Assembly: GCF_009831235.1 (NCBI RefSeq)
Contig: NZ_WUUL01000001.1
Location: forward strand, 248,001 to 312,000
Direction: 5' to 3'
Source: Shimazuella alba
GTDB lineage: Bacteria; Bacillota; Bacilli; Thermoactinomycetales; Thermoactinomycetaceae
DNA length: 64,000 bases
The stretch's first letter is position 1. Every line of letters begins with the position of its first letter. The position numbers were made by a program, and so were the translations under genes. The notes under the pieces were generated by a model. It was not told the DNA's origin. It did no database searches and was given only the letters and a program-made list of their open reading frames with translations. Shown in pieces: positions 54,629 through 64,000 of the stretch.

Positions 54629-55258
54629 TTAGCCTTCTGTTTTGAAATGAGAGTAGAGTGCATGTTTTATTGGTTTTATAATGGTTGCAAATAGTATCAT
54701 CAAGATACTGCCATACAGCGCTAGTTCCATATCGTGCTGGGTATCCCATTGATCCCCCTGTATCCCAATAAACTTCGCCCCTTCCTCAGGAGCAACAATC
54801 ATGGTCACCCACATTTCAATCAATTCGTATAAAGCTCCCGCAGAAAAGACCGTAAGAATAGAAACAAATGCATACATTTTCAAGGGTAAATTTAAAAATT
54901 GCTGATACCATTCTTTTATAGGAACTACCATTAGTAGCCCAAAGGAGAAATGAACAACACGATCATAATATGCACGATCCAATTCAAACCACTGTTTTAA
55001 CCATGGGTCAATCGGTGTTTGGTATGAATAATGAGATCCAATTGTGTGAAGAGTTAGAAAGAACATAATGCAAAAATAAGAAAAATAAGAAAAAGAAAAA
55101 TAACGATGTATATAAATAAATACTAGTAGGAAAAGAAAAATGAGTAGGTTTTCCAAAAACCAACCGAAACGATCAACAGGTGACCATGCGGCCCATATCC
55201 AAATTGCTGTATAACCAATAATCATAAGGGTTAGCGGCCATTGTCTTAAGCGTTTCAA
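54629..55258 (-). CDS. DUF2238 (YjdF-like) membrane protein
   Basis: Six helices; the family blocks HTIGSHYSYQTPIDPWLKQWFELDRAYYDRVVHFSFGLL and YELIEMWVTMIVAPEEGAKFIGIQGDQWDTQHDM are clear. The conserved His, Glu and Asp suggest a membrane enzyme or metal site; function unknown. The TTG at 55258 (MKRLRQWP) has AAGGAGG 8 bases upstream and is preferred to the ATG-frame at 55279. Confidence 0.85.
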   Translation of the reverse strand: MKRLRQWPLTLMIIGYTAIWIWAAWSPVDRFGWFLENLLIFLFLLVFIYIHRYFSFSYFSYFCIMFFLTLHTIGSHYSYQTPIDPWLKQWFELDRAYYDRVVHFSFGLLMVVPIKEWYQQFLNLPLKMYAFVSILTVFSAGALYELIEMWVTMIVAPEEGAKFIGIQGDQWDTQHDMELALYGSILMILFATIIKPIKHALYSHFKTEG

Positions 55259-55594
55259 GATAAAGCCCTCCTTGATCAAATGAGTGTCTTTTAAAGGTGT
55301 ATATAAAAAATATCATAAGACAGATCTATTATTCACTGAATTTTAAAATTGATTTTGAGTATATAGTCGTTATTCGGGTTATGACTATCTTATTGGTAAG
55401 GAGTCGTATAGAGGGAGAAAGGAGGCGGACTAGCTACGAACGGATTAGAGAAATCTTCTCATTTAAAGATAACGCAGTTTGACAGGTAGATCAACGACAA
55501 TGAAAATCCGCCAAAATACCGAAACTGATATAATAAAGATGTTCATAATAGCTCTGAGGATAGTTTTAATTCAAAGCGAAAGCGAGGGCTTTTC
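55259..55594. other. Gene-free stretch
   Basis: Nothing supported. It leads into the recombinase fragment. Confidence 0.4.
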
Positions 55595-55723
55595 ATGTAC
55601 GTAGAAGAATTTAAGAATTGGTTGTTAGAGGAAGGTAAATCACAGCGAATCATTCGTTCGTATCAAATCTTACATGATTTAGTAACGTGGTATCGAGATA
55701 CCGTAGATAATGAAGTCTACTGA
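55595..55723 (+). pseudogene. N-terminal fragment of a tyrosine recombinase
   Basis: MYVEEFKNWLLEEGKSQRII, then RSYQILHDLVTWYRDTVDNE: the SAM-like core-binding domain of a phage-type or TnpI-type integrase. It stops at a TGA that lies in the Tn3 right-end relic. Confidence 0.55.
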
Positions 55724-55754
55724 CGGAATAGAGCAGCTACTGTTTCATTAACCC
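55721..55754 (-). repeat. Relic of a Tn3 right end
   Basis: TGACGGAATAGAGCAGCTAC matches TGACGGACTAGAACAGCAAC at 27305, and the rest ends TTCATTAACCC against GTCACTACCCC. It follows a recombinase fragment, as in the full element. Confidence 0.6.
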
Positions 55755-55794
55755 AAAAAGTAATATCATTTATTATTTTGAAGAGGTGGATATT

Positions 55795-56133
55795 TTGGAA
55801 TTCACAATGATATTTTTTCTTTCTATTTTTATTTTGATACCTATGATTATTATCTCTTTTGTGATTTATGTGCTAATTTCTAAAAGAAAACAACGAATAG
55901 CAACTGAAAAACTACCTATCTTATCAGAAAAAGCGAAAGTGGTTTCTAAACGTATGTATGTTGAAGGAGGTCAATACACAAGGACGTTATATTTCGTAAC
56001 CTTCGAAATATATGAAAAAGAGCGCACAGAGTTTAAAGTAGACGATTCAGAATATGGAAAATTAATAGAAGGAGATATAGGCAGACTTACTTTTCAAGGT
56101 GATCGGTATAAAGGATTTCAACGAGACATTTAA
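55795..56133 (+). CDS. DUF2500 family protein
   Basis: An N-terminal membrane helix (about 3-27), then a soluble beta domain: EKAKVVSKRMYVEGGQYTRT, LYFVTFEIYEKERTEFKVDD, GDIGRLTFQGDRYKGFQRDI. This matches DUF2500, unknown function. The TTG at 55795 is preferred (GAGGTGG 5 bases upstream); the frame opens with GTG at 55786 inside that site. Confidence 0.8.
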   Translation: MEFTMIFFLSIFILIPMIIISFVIYVLISKRKQRIATEKLPILSEKAKVVSKRMYVEGGQYTRTLYFVTFEIYEKERTEFKVDDSEYGKLIEGDIGRLTFQGDRYKGFQRDI

Positions 56134-56150
56134 TCGCTGGTTCTGTTCCA

Positions 56151-56335
56151 AAAAGAGCGGTGGTTTTTAACCAATTGGGAAAAAACGAGAGCGATCCTAC
56201 GAGGAGCAATCCCATCAAGGGTATACAACTGGTTATCACTGCTACTATTCTATGGAATATCGTTTATATTGCTCAAGCAGTAGGAACCTTACAAGCACAA
56301 GAGATGAACATTCCAAAAGAGTATTCAAGGCATCC
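56151..56335 (+). pseudogene. C-terminal fragment of a Tn3 transposase
   Basis: VVFNQLGKNESDPTRSNPIK and GIQLVITATILWNIVYIAQA resemble the TnpA tail (N-x-V-x-x-W-N-T-x-Y). AVGTLQAQEMNIPKEY fits the following helix. It is then joined to unrelated sigma-factor sequence. Confidence 0.55.
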
Positions 56336-56995
56336 CAAATTCGTGATGGAAAACCTTTTTTAGCGAAAGTTACAACGAACTATTGTTTGAGAAAGCTGAA
56401 ATTTGCTCATAAAAATCGAGAGATCTATGTAGGTCCTTGGCTCCTAGATCCTCTGTTATTGGATTTTGGACAGGAAAATCCTGAACTAGACTTTTCTCCA
56501 AAAAGACTTGCATTGTTGACTTTACTACAACAGTTGAATCCTGTAAAACGGGCTGTCTTTCTGTTGCGTGAGGTATTTGGATTTGAATATTCGGAAGTTG
56601 CCGAGATCATTGAAAAAACAGAGGCTAATTGTGGGAAAATTAACAGTCGAGGCAAAGCAAGAATTGATTTAGAAGAACAACCTTTTCACCAGTCGAAAAA
56701 AACGGAATCTTTTATCCACATGTTTTTAAAAGGAATTCATTCCGGTCAAATCGATGATTCGTTCAGTCCATCACAAAAGAGGCAATCACTTATACGGATG
56801 GTGGTGGAAGGTTCAAAACAGCTGTCAATCCAATTGTAACTCGTGAACGGATTACACAATATTTGACTGGTATTTTACGTAAAGTTCCTGAATCTGTTGA
56901 TGTTAACGCTTTATCTTTTACTCCTGTTCAGATGAATGGAGAAATAGTTTTAGCCGCCTCTTTACAAGATCAGTTACTATCCATTCTGCTTTAAG
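56336..56995 (+). pseudogene. SigJ-like ECF sigma factor, truncated and frameshifted
   Basis: ASQIRDGKPFLAKVTTNYCL, then RKLKFAHKNREIYVGPWLLD (region 2-4 linker) and LQQLNPVKRAVFLLREVFGF EYSEVAEIIEKTEANCGKIN (sigma region 4). The SnoaL-like tail of SigJ types continues after a frameshift near 56790: AITYTDGGGRFKTAVNPIVT. Region 2 is missing; its place is taken by a transposase tail. It cannot make a working sigma factor. Confidence 0.75.
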
Positions 56996-57102
56996 AGTAA
57001 CCAACAATAAATTTTTATTTATAAATCGCGCCATGCGTTAGTGTTCTATAATTAAATGTCGCTAAATAAACGCTATAAGAAAATTTCTAGGAGTGTGATC
57101 TG

Positions 57103-57495
57103 ATGAAAAAGTGGACTATTATAGGCTGCCAGTGGATTCTTGGACTTATTTTTATCTTAGCTGGTTTAAATGGCTTGGTTGTATTTTTTGGGATGGAACC
57201 ATTCATGCCAACGAGTCCGAAAGCAATGGAATTATTTAAAATGAAATATCTATTATTTTTTGAAAAATCAACTGAAACACTTCTCGGTGTTTTGCTTATT
57301 TGGGGACGTTTTATTCCTTTTGTTTTAGGCGCACTATCTCCCATCATTGCTAATATCTTAGCTTTCCATATTTTCGAAGACATGACCCTTCTTCCATTAG
57401 CTATTGTAATCACCCTGTTGGAAGTTTATCTACTATGGATATATCGTCAATACTATGAAAGTATTTTTGTATATAAGGCGCGACCATTTAAATAA
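57103..57495 (+). CDS. DoxX-like membrane protein
   Basis: Four helices in the DoxX/DoxD-like arrangement: WILGLIFILAGLNGLVVFFG, KSTETLLGVLLIWGRFIP, PIIANILAFHIF. The family is linked to quinone or thiol redox, but roles differ. AGGAGTGTG precedes the ATG. It follows the sigma-factor pseudogene. Confidence 0.7.
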   Translation: MKKWTIIGCQWILGLIFILAGLNGLVVFFGMEPFMPTSPKAMELFKMKYLLFFEKSTETLLGVLLIWGRFIPFVLGALSPIIANILAFHIFEDMTLLPLAIVITLLEVYLLWIYRQYYESIFVYKARPFK

Positions 57496-58158
57496 TTTAG
57501 AGTTATTATGAGAGTGTATGAAATAAACCAAATCTGGAACAAAATTGATAAAAAATATAAAAACAATGTGGGTGTTTTTGCAAGAATCCCAGAAAAGGTA
57601 TAATAAGCCAAAACCTCTGATAAGACCGAGTCTAAAATGTCGTAGATTTTTCATTATTCTGCGTCACGTTTAAAACCCGATCAGTGCAAAAACGACCACT
57701 AATCTAGCGATTAACAGTCATAAAAAGTGGCATTTAACTCTTAATGAACTCTTTCGAGGGAATAAGCAAATTTACCCATTATCGGGCATTAACTCCATTG
57801 ATTTATATTCATGTAAATACTTATGGAACATTTCAATTAAATATGAATCAAAGACTTCAGTTGAGAAACATCATCGCTAAAAAAACAATAATATAATGAA
57901 TCAATATTTCTATTTCATATTAGAAAAACAGGGGCGGAGTCTGGATGTGGAGAGTGCTCTCTTCTTCAAAGTCCGCCGAAAACCTGATGGACCGATTACT
58001 GTGTTTGGAGCAGCTGCTTTAAGATAGAAGAAATTACAGTACCGAAAGAAAAATTATTACTGAGTTCAACTATGAGGATGATAAGTTGATGAATGTTATT
58101 GAAAAACATTATTCAAAGGCCTATCAACCCTTATTTGTAATCCAAATAAGACACGACC
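57496..58158. other. Decayed stretch with one possible fragment
   Basis: A plus-strand frame at 57896-58027 reads MNQYFYFILEKQGRSLDVES and ALFFKVRRKPDGPITVFGAA. It has no RBS and may be a gene fragment. Nothing else seen. Confidence 0.35.
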
Positions 58159-58199
58159 AAAAATAGAACCGAACAGTTAAGATCGGTTCTATTTTTTTG
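58159..58199. terminator. Strong terminator
   Basis: AAAATAGAACCGA and TCGGTTCTATTTTTTT pair. It lies beyond the tandem repeat after the minus-strand regulator gene. Confidence 0.7.
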
Positions 58200-58250
58200 T
58201 TGTAATTTCTTAAAGGTTGTAATTTCTTAAAGGTTGTAATTTCTTAAAGG
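58200..58250. repeat. Three perfect tandem copies of a 17-bp unit
   Basis: TTGTAATTTCTTAAAGG occurs three times without change at 58200, 58217 and 58234, between the regulator stop (58255) and its terminator. Confidence 0.9.
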
Positions 58251-58254
58251 ATAT

Positions 58255-58584
58255 TTAAAGAGATGTCTTCTGCCATTGTCTGGTTACTTCGCGAATCTTA
58301 TCTAGTTGTTCCCAATAAGACTTAAGCGCTATTTCCCCATCATGCGTAATTTGTATCGTCGTTTGTGGGATTTTTTTGCGGATATAGTTTTTATTAATGA
58401 GGAGATATTGTGCTCTTTCCAGCTTGGAGAGATGACTTGACAAATTTCCTTTGGTTAGGCCGGTAAGTTCTTGTAAAAAGAGAAATTCAGCCATCGAACA
58501 AGCCTCCAATGCGCTCATAATGGCTAGACGAGCGGGTTCGTGAATTATCTTGTTCAATTTGGCCATCTCTTGAAAAGGCATCAA
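58255..58584 (-). CDS. Winged-helix regulator (ArsR-like, HTH_34 type)
   Basis: NKIIHEPARLAIMSALEACS, FLFLQELTGLTKGNLSSHLS KLERAQYL and the wing IRKKIPQTTIQITHDGEIAL match small DNA-binding regulators of the YtcD/HTH_34 type. 109 residues, no ligand domain. AAGGAGG lies 10 bases before the TTG at 58584; the next codon is ATG. Confidence 0.83.
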   Translation of the reverse strand: MMPFQEMAKLNKIIHEPARLAIMSALEACSMAEFLFLQELTGLTKGNLSSHLSKLERAQYLLINKNYIRKKIPQTTIQITHDGEIALKSYWEQLDKIREVTRQWQKTSL

Positions 58585-58658
58585 GGTGAATCTTCCTCCT
58601 TAAACTGGTTTGCGTATCAAATCTCGTAAAAAAATACCGATTTTTTGATATAATTAGA

Positions 58659-60628
<1,970 letters not shown>

Positions 60629-60675
60629 GCTGAGAATGCATTCCTCCCTGATTCAAGGTTGAGAATGCACTTTTG

Positions 60676-60825
60676 CTAGATAAAAATTCCACATCGAGGG
60701 CACCTGTCTTTCGGTTGGTAATTGATTTTTATTTTGTACCACTGTTTGCATCTAGCACAATATTTTCTTATCTCTCTTGGGTTAAGTGGTCGGTATTTGG
60801 GATCTGATTCTCCGTGATGTGGCAT
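60676..60825 (-). CDS. Small zinc-ribbon protein (49 aa)
   Basis: MPHHGESDPKYRPLNPREIR, KYCARCKQWYKIKINYQPKD, RCPRCGIFI. Two CxxC knuckles (CARC and CPRC) make a zinc ribbon. GAGGAGTGG lies 7 bases before the ATG. It may bind nucleic acid or be a phage-type regulator. Convergent with the M42 peptidase gene. Confidence 0.65.
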   Translation of the reverse strand: MPHHGESDPKYRPLNPREIRKYCARCKQWYKIKINYQPKDRCPRCGIFI

Positions 60826-60913
60826 CAACCAACCACTCCTCGAATAAGATTATTTGTTCACTTTCTATTATATTGGAAAAGAAATTTTAGGAAATGAAGA
60901 AAGGTTGATTCGC

Positions 60914-61459
60914 ATGAAATTACTTGTAATCAATGGGAGTACTCGCGAAAAAGGAAATTCTGAATTTCTAACGAATGTACTTTTACATGACATCCCGCAC
61001 TCGACTCTATTTTTAAGAGATTATCAAATAAATCCGATCAAAGATCAGCGACACGCTGCCAACGGGTTTGATCCAGTTGACGACGATTATGAAAGGGTCA
61101 TTAAACAAGTATTGGAACATGATATTCTGCTTTTCGCAACACCACTGTATTGGTATGGAATGTCAGGATTGATGAAAAATTTTGTTGATCGCTGGTCTCA
61201 ATGTCTAAGAGATAAGACGATGGACTTTCGCTCAGAAATGGCAAAGAAACAAGCATTTGTTGTGATTGTTGGTGGAGATCGTATACACATAAAGGCACTG
61301 CCACTTGTTCAACAATTCCAATACATCTTTGATTTTATGGACATGTCTATGATCGGTTACCTGATTGGACAGGGAACAAAGCCTGAAGAAGTACAAAATG
61401 ATCGAAGAGCTCTAGAAAATGCAGTCACTTGGAATAAGAAAATTCGAGAATTACTTTAA
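60914..61459 (+). CDS. NADPH-dependent FMN reductase/oxidoreductase
   Basis: Flavodoxin fold: LLVINGSTREKGNSEFLT (residues 3-20), FATPLYWYGMSGLMKNFVDRW (about 92-112), VVGG. It likely reduces flavins or quinones with NAD(P)H. AGAAAGG lies 9 bases before the ATG at 60914. Its C-terminal 38 codons have a close copy at 20870-20986 in the Tn3 mosaic. Confidence 0.87.
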   Translation: MKLLVINGSTREKGNSEFLTNVLLHDIPHSTLFLRDYQINPIKDQRHAANGFDPVDDDYERVIKQVLEHDILLFATPLYWYGMSGLMKNFVDRWSQCLRDKTMDFRSEMAKKQAFVVIVGGDRIHIKALPLVQQFQYIFDFMDMSMIGYLIGQGTKPEEVQNDRRALENAVTWNKKIRELL

Positions 61460-61467
61460 GAACAATC

Positions 61468-61668
61468 ATGATACCTAAAATGAAAATTGTACATTTAGAC
61501 ATCTTTGAACAATCGCTTGAACTTCTATATCAAGGTATCAATAAGAAAACTCCAATTTCTCTTTTGCGATATTCCAATGAGCATTCAGAGGATCTAGTAG
61601 AAACGTTAGAAGAGATGATGAGAGCCAATGCAAGCTTCATTATCATTGCAATGTGTGGAACTGATTAG
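61468..61668 (+). CDS. Possible small ORF (61-66 aa)
   Basis: The frame reads KIVHLDIFEQSLELLYQGIN and ends FIIIAMCGTD. It follows the FMN reductase by 8 bases but has no good RBS. It looks like the start of a longer protein cut short. No family recognised. Confidence 0.35.
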   Translation: MIPKMKIVHLDIFEQSLELLYQGINKKTPISLLRYSNEHSEDLVETLEEMMRANASFIIIAMCGTD

Positions 61669-61758
61669 AAAGTGGTGCGGAATGCGTTGATTGTATTTAG
61701 AACAGAAATAATGTGATATTATTTGCTTAACTGTCTAAGTCTCCCTTAGGAGTCAACT

Positions 61759-62241
61759 ATGTGGGAAGTATGGGCATTCGAGCCGACAACACGAGAGAAA
61801 AAGAGTTTCACAGTGAGAGAAGGGCAGCTAGATGAGAAAACAAAACTGGTCTATATGAATGGTCAATGTTATTCCCTTGCCCTAGCACTATACGAATTAA
61901 ATGAGAAATGGGTTCCTGTATGTTGGACCAACGCTGATTACCTTGGGAAAAATCCTGAAAAATGGAAGGGACGACATGTAGAGGAACTGGAACACTTTGA
62001 TCGCTCTGTAATAGTTCACGTTATGGTTCAATCGCCCACTAGCTGTGATCTGCTTGATATCGAAGGGTATCATAACATTGAAAGGTATAGCTACACAAAT
62101 CCATTTAACAAAAAACTCATCTTTATGTATATTTCCATTCAAAAGATCAAAAAATTGATGCAGTCACATATTTTACCACAAAACATGGATGCTGCAAGGA
62201 AAGCTGCAAAGGCTGTCGTTTCAACCTATGGGATCAAGTAA
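61759..62241 (+). CDS. Hypothetical protein (160 aa)
   Basis: AGGAG lies 6 bases before the ATG. Trp/Tyr-rich start (MWEVWAFEPTTREKKSFTVR), then LVYMNGQCYSLALALYELNE and a Lys-rich C-terminus. No signal or membrane part. Not recognised. Followed by a strong terminator. Confidence 0.6.
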   Translation: MWEVWAFEPTTREKKSFTVREGQLDEKTKLVYMNGQCYSLALALYELNEKWVPVCWTNADYLGKNPEKWKGRHVEELEHFDRSVIVHVMVQSPTSCDLLDIEGYHNIERYSYTNPFNKKLIFMYISIQKIKKLMQSHILPQNMDAARKAAKAVVSTYGIK

Positions 62242-62285
62242 GGGATGACAGGCAAAATCCTGCTTGGCTTCTGAGGGAGTATTGT

Positions 62286-62330
62286 GACCTGCTGATGTTT
62301 CGGATGTCAGCGGGTCGCCTTGCTTTTATA
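62286..62330 (+). terminator. Terminator of the 160-aa gene
   Basis: GACC(T)GCTGA and TCAGCGGGTC pair around a 10-base loop; GCTTTT follows. Confidence 0.6.
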
Positions 62331-62750
62331 AGCTAAAAGTGTGGTTTCCTTACTAAAAAATTAGTCTATTTTAACAGTATGCATAAAGATGAAATATGCG
62401 AAAATGATATAGTCAATTATCCTTAAAAAAATCAATAACCCTGCACGACATCTCATATGAGTTGATAATATTAAGCAAGGTTGGCGTCCGTTTGATTAAT
62501 CGTTTTTTTAACGGTGTGCAAGTGACTTTCTAGAGTTAAAACGAAAATTGTGATTTACTCCACACAAATTTGACATAGAAGATGAAAAAATAACTGAAGA
62601 AGAGAAACCAGCATATGACGACTGATGGTGATGTAACATATATAATGGAATCTATCTGATGGACTAGAGCAGTAACCACTGGAATAATACATCTTGTTGA
62701 TAAGACAATATATTTATAATACAAGTAGTAACTTAGATAAGGAAAAGAAT
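62331..62750. other. Gap with a Tn3 relic
   Basis: No gene. Holds the relic at 62602-62682. Confidence 0.4.
62602..62682 (-). repeat. Dispersed Tn3 left-end relic, copy 6
   Basis: On the minus strand: GGTTACTGCTCTAGTCCATC, AGATAGATTCCATTATA, then CATCAGTCGTCATATGCTGG. The central 27 bases equal those at 44426-44452, and the first part equals the Tn3 end with few changes. Confidence 0.6.
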
Positions 62751-63275
62751 ATGATTAGGAACGAAAGAGAGTTTGATAAAATATTCGCACTTACGAAAGC
62801 ATCATTTCCAGAAAGTGAACGAAGAACTTATGCTGAACAGAAGAAGTTGCTGACTGATCCGCATTACCGTCTCATTACAGAAACGAATAGCAGTAACCAA
62901 ATTATCGCCTTTTTGGCTGCATGGGAATTTCCTTTGTTCAGATTTGTGGAATATATTGCGGTCAATCCAGCTATGCGCGGAAGTGGTGCAGGTAGAAAAA
63001 TAATGGTCACGTATACTGGAGAGTCATAAAACCCATTCTATTGGAGGTGGAACATCCTAAAACGGAGTTGGCGAAACGGAGAATAGGCTTTTATGAGTGA
63101 TTGGGGTTTCAACTCAATCCTTTCGAATATGTGCAGCCTCCTCTTCAGAAAGGGCAGGCTAGCTTACCACTCCAAATTATGAGCTATCCTCAAGTTCTCA
63201 TAGAAAAAGAGTTTGCCCTTTTCAAAGAAATCTTGTATACAAATGTGTATAGGTCTAAAACCAGCATTCGTGTCC
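62751..63275 (+). pseudogene. GNAT acetyltransferase, frameshifted
   Basis: MIRNEREFDKIFALTKASFP and VEYIAVNPAMRGSGAGRKIM are GNAT (acetyl-CoA loop R-G-S-G-A-G). A frameshift near 63020 and a TGA at about 63095 break it; the rest goes on as ILLEVEHPKTELAKRRIGFY and LGFQLNPFEYVQPPLQKGQA. Confidence 0.75.
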
Positions 63276-63570
63276 CGAAACTAATTTGCCCTTTCTTTGA
63301 CTTTACTATATTCCTCAGGATTCCCTTCGAGGTCTGACAGCATGCATTAACATCTCTGGATCCTGAGGGATGGAGTAGGCTCTGTATATCAGTGGAACAG
63401 GTTCGGTGAAAATAAAGTAAAAAACTCTTTTGTTTCGTTGGTTCTTGGATGGACAAAAGTATGATGCATGTCATCATTACTTCTCCAGCTTGCTATAGTT
63501 GGACTTTCGTAACGATAAGTTTTATTTCGGGATGCTTTTGTGAATTGCTCTTGTTCTTTATCTTAATTAA
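63276..63570. other. Gap
   Basis: Nothing supported on either strand. Confidence 0.4.
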
Positions 63571-63747
63571 TTAATCTCTTTCCACCCCGCTTTGCTTTTT
63601 TATTTCATGTTTGGGCTGCTCCCAGTTAATGATTCCATCACTGAGAGAGCTGATTCTAGTTGTATTTCCTCTGGAACGAATGCCCTTGGTAGGTAATTGG
63701 ATTGGAATAATTGTTGTACCTTCCCCGAGATCTTTTCTCCTCTTCAT
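63571..63747 (-). CDS. Possible small ORF (58 aa)
   Basis: The minus frame reads MKRRKDLGEGTTIIPIQLPT, KGIRSRGNTTRISSLSDGII, NWEQPKHEIKKQSGVERD. It is basic with protein-like composition, but the A-rich leader has no clear RBS. Not recognised. Confidence 0.3.
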   Translation of the reverse strand: MKRRKDLGEGTTIIPIQLPTKGIRSRGNTTRISSLSDGIINWEQPKHEIKKQSGVERD

Positions 63748-64000
63748 TTTTTATCTCATATATCGCTATACATTTTTATGTGTCGTTTCATCAGATGTAG
63801 TTAAGTTCGTTTATACAAAGACAACCGCGCAATATATCTTCCGTATGCCATTTCTAATTCAATTTCTTCTTCCTTTTTTACTAAGGTGAAGGGATCTTTG
63901 TGTTATCTCAAGCGATCTGTTCAGCCATTATTTTTTTATGTTTGACTCAAATAGATAGGCAGCATTTTTTTCATACTTTTTGTATTCATGGCACATTGGG

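Noticed and set aside
58200-58250. CRISPR-like repeats
   Set aside because: The units are directly adjacent with no spacers and no cas genes are near.

Overview
The window is A+T-rich DNA from a low-GC, endospore-forming Firmicute (class Bacilli). Supporting signs are strong AGGAGG-type ribosome binding sites, frequent TTG and GTG starts, and recognisable Bacilli genes: a YtaF-type sporulation membrane protein, a YneB/YnzC pair, a CtaG plus lipoprotein cytochrome c pair, and an rmlABDC operon in the order of the B. subtilis spore-coat genes spsIJKL. A Thermoactinomycetaceae-like host is possible, but that is a guess. No rRNA, tRNA or CRISPR array was seen.

Layout. 1-5.5 kb: mostly decayed DNA with a membrane protein built from a three-times repeated module and a badly broken Sel1-repeat gene. 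5.7-19.5 kb: single genes (HAD phosphatase, acyltransferase, ATP-grasp ligase with small lipoprotein, GH25 lysozyme, YtaF, YczE, FMN reductase, LysR with a broken MFS gene, epoxide hydrolase, FabH). 19.5-27.3 kb: a nested Tn3-family transposon mosaic inserted inside the fabH terminator, with a TATAT target duplication. 27.4-31 kb: decayed DNA with isolated small genes. 31.1-36.8 kb: a murF-like gene cut in two by a 4.35-kb element that carries a large serine integrase, a small divergent ORF, an EthD-like gene and a class I terpene synthase. Removing the element at a shared 3-bp core rebuilds an uninterrupted MurF reading frame. 37-41.2 kb: ctaG, cytochrome c and rmlABDC. 41.3-46.2 kb: Tn3 debris, aminoglycoside-resistance-like genes (one broken), a GC-rich Cys-rich peptide gene, and an SDR/MerR pair. 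46.4-64 kb: TetR, mqo, aldo/keto reductase, EamA transporter, HxlR, oxidoreductases, GNAT genes, a chimeric sigma-factor pseudogene, yneB/ynzC, an M42 aminopeptidase, a small zinc-ribbon protein and a broken GNAT gene.

Two themes stand out. First, mobile DNA: one dead Tn3 transposon, a second mini-Tn3 with its own GNAT passenger, tnpA fragments of further copies, and a dispersed family of short relics that match the Tn3 left end. The serine-integrase element is separate and looks intact. Second, several lone small genes (5751, 21142, 25725, 29011, 42116, 44172) have base or codon use unlike their surroundings, and most carry their own hairpin terminator; they look like recently acquired single-gene units of unknown function.

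The candidate new system is the murF-intervening element: its architecture resembles the prophage-like intervening elements excised by serine recombinases during Bacillus sporulation, but its cargo is a terpene-biosynthesis operon. Excision has not been shown; only the sequence geometry supports it.
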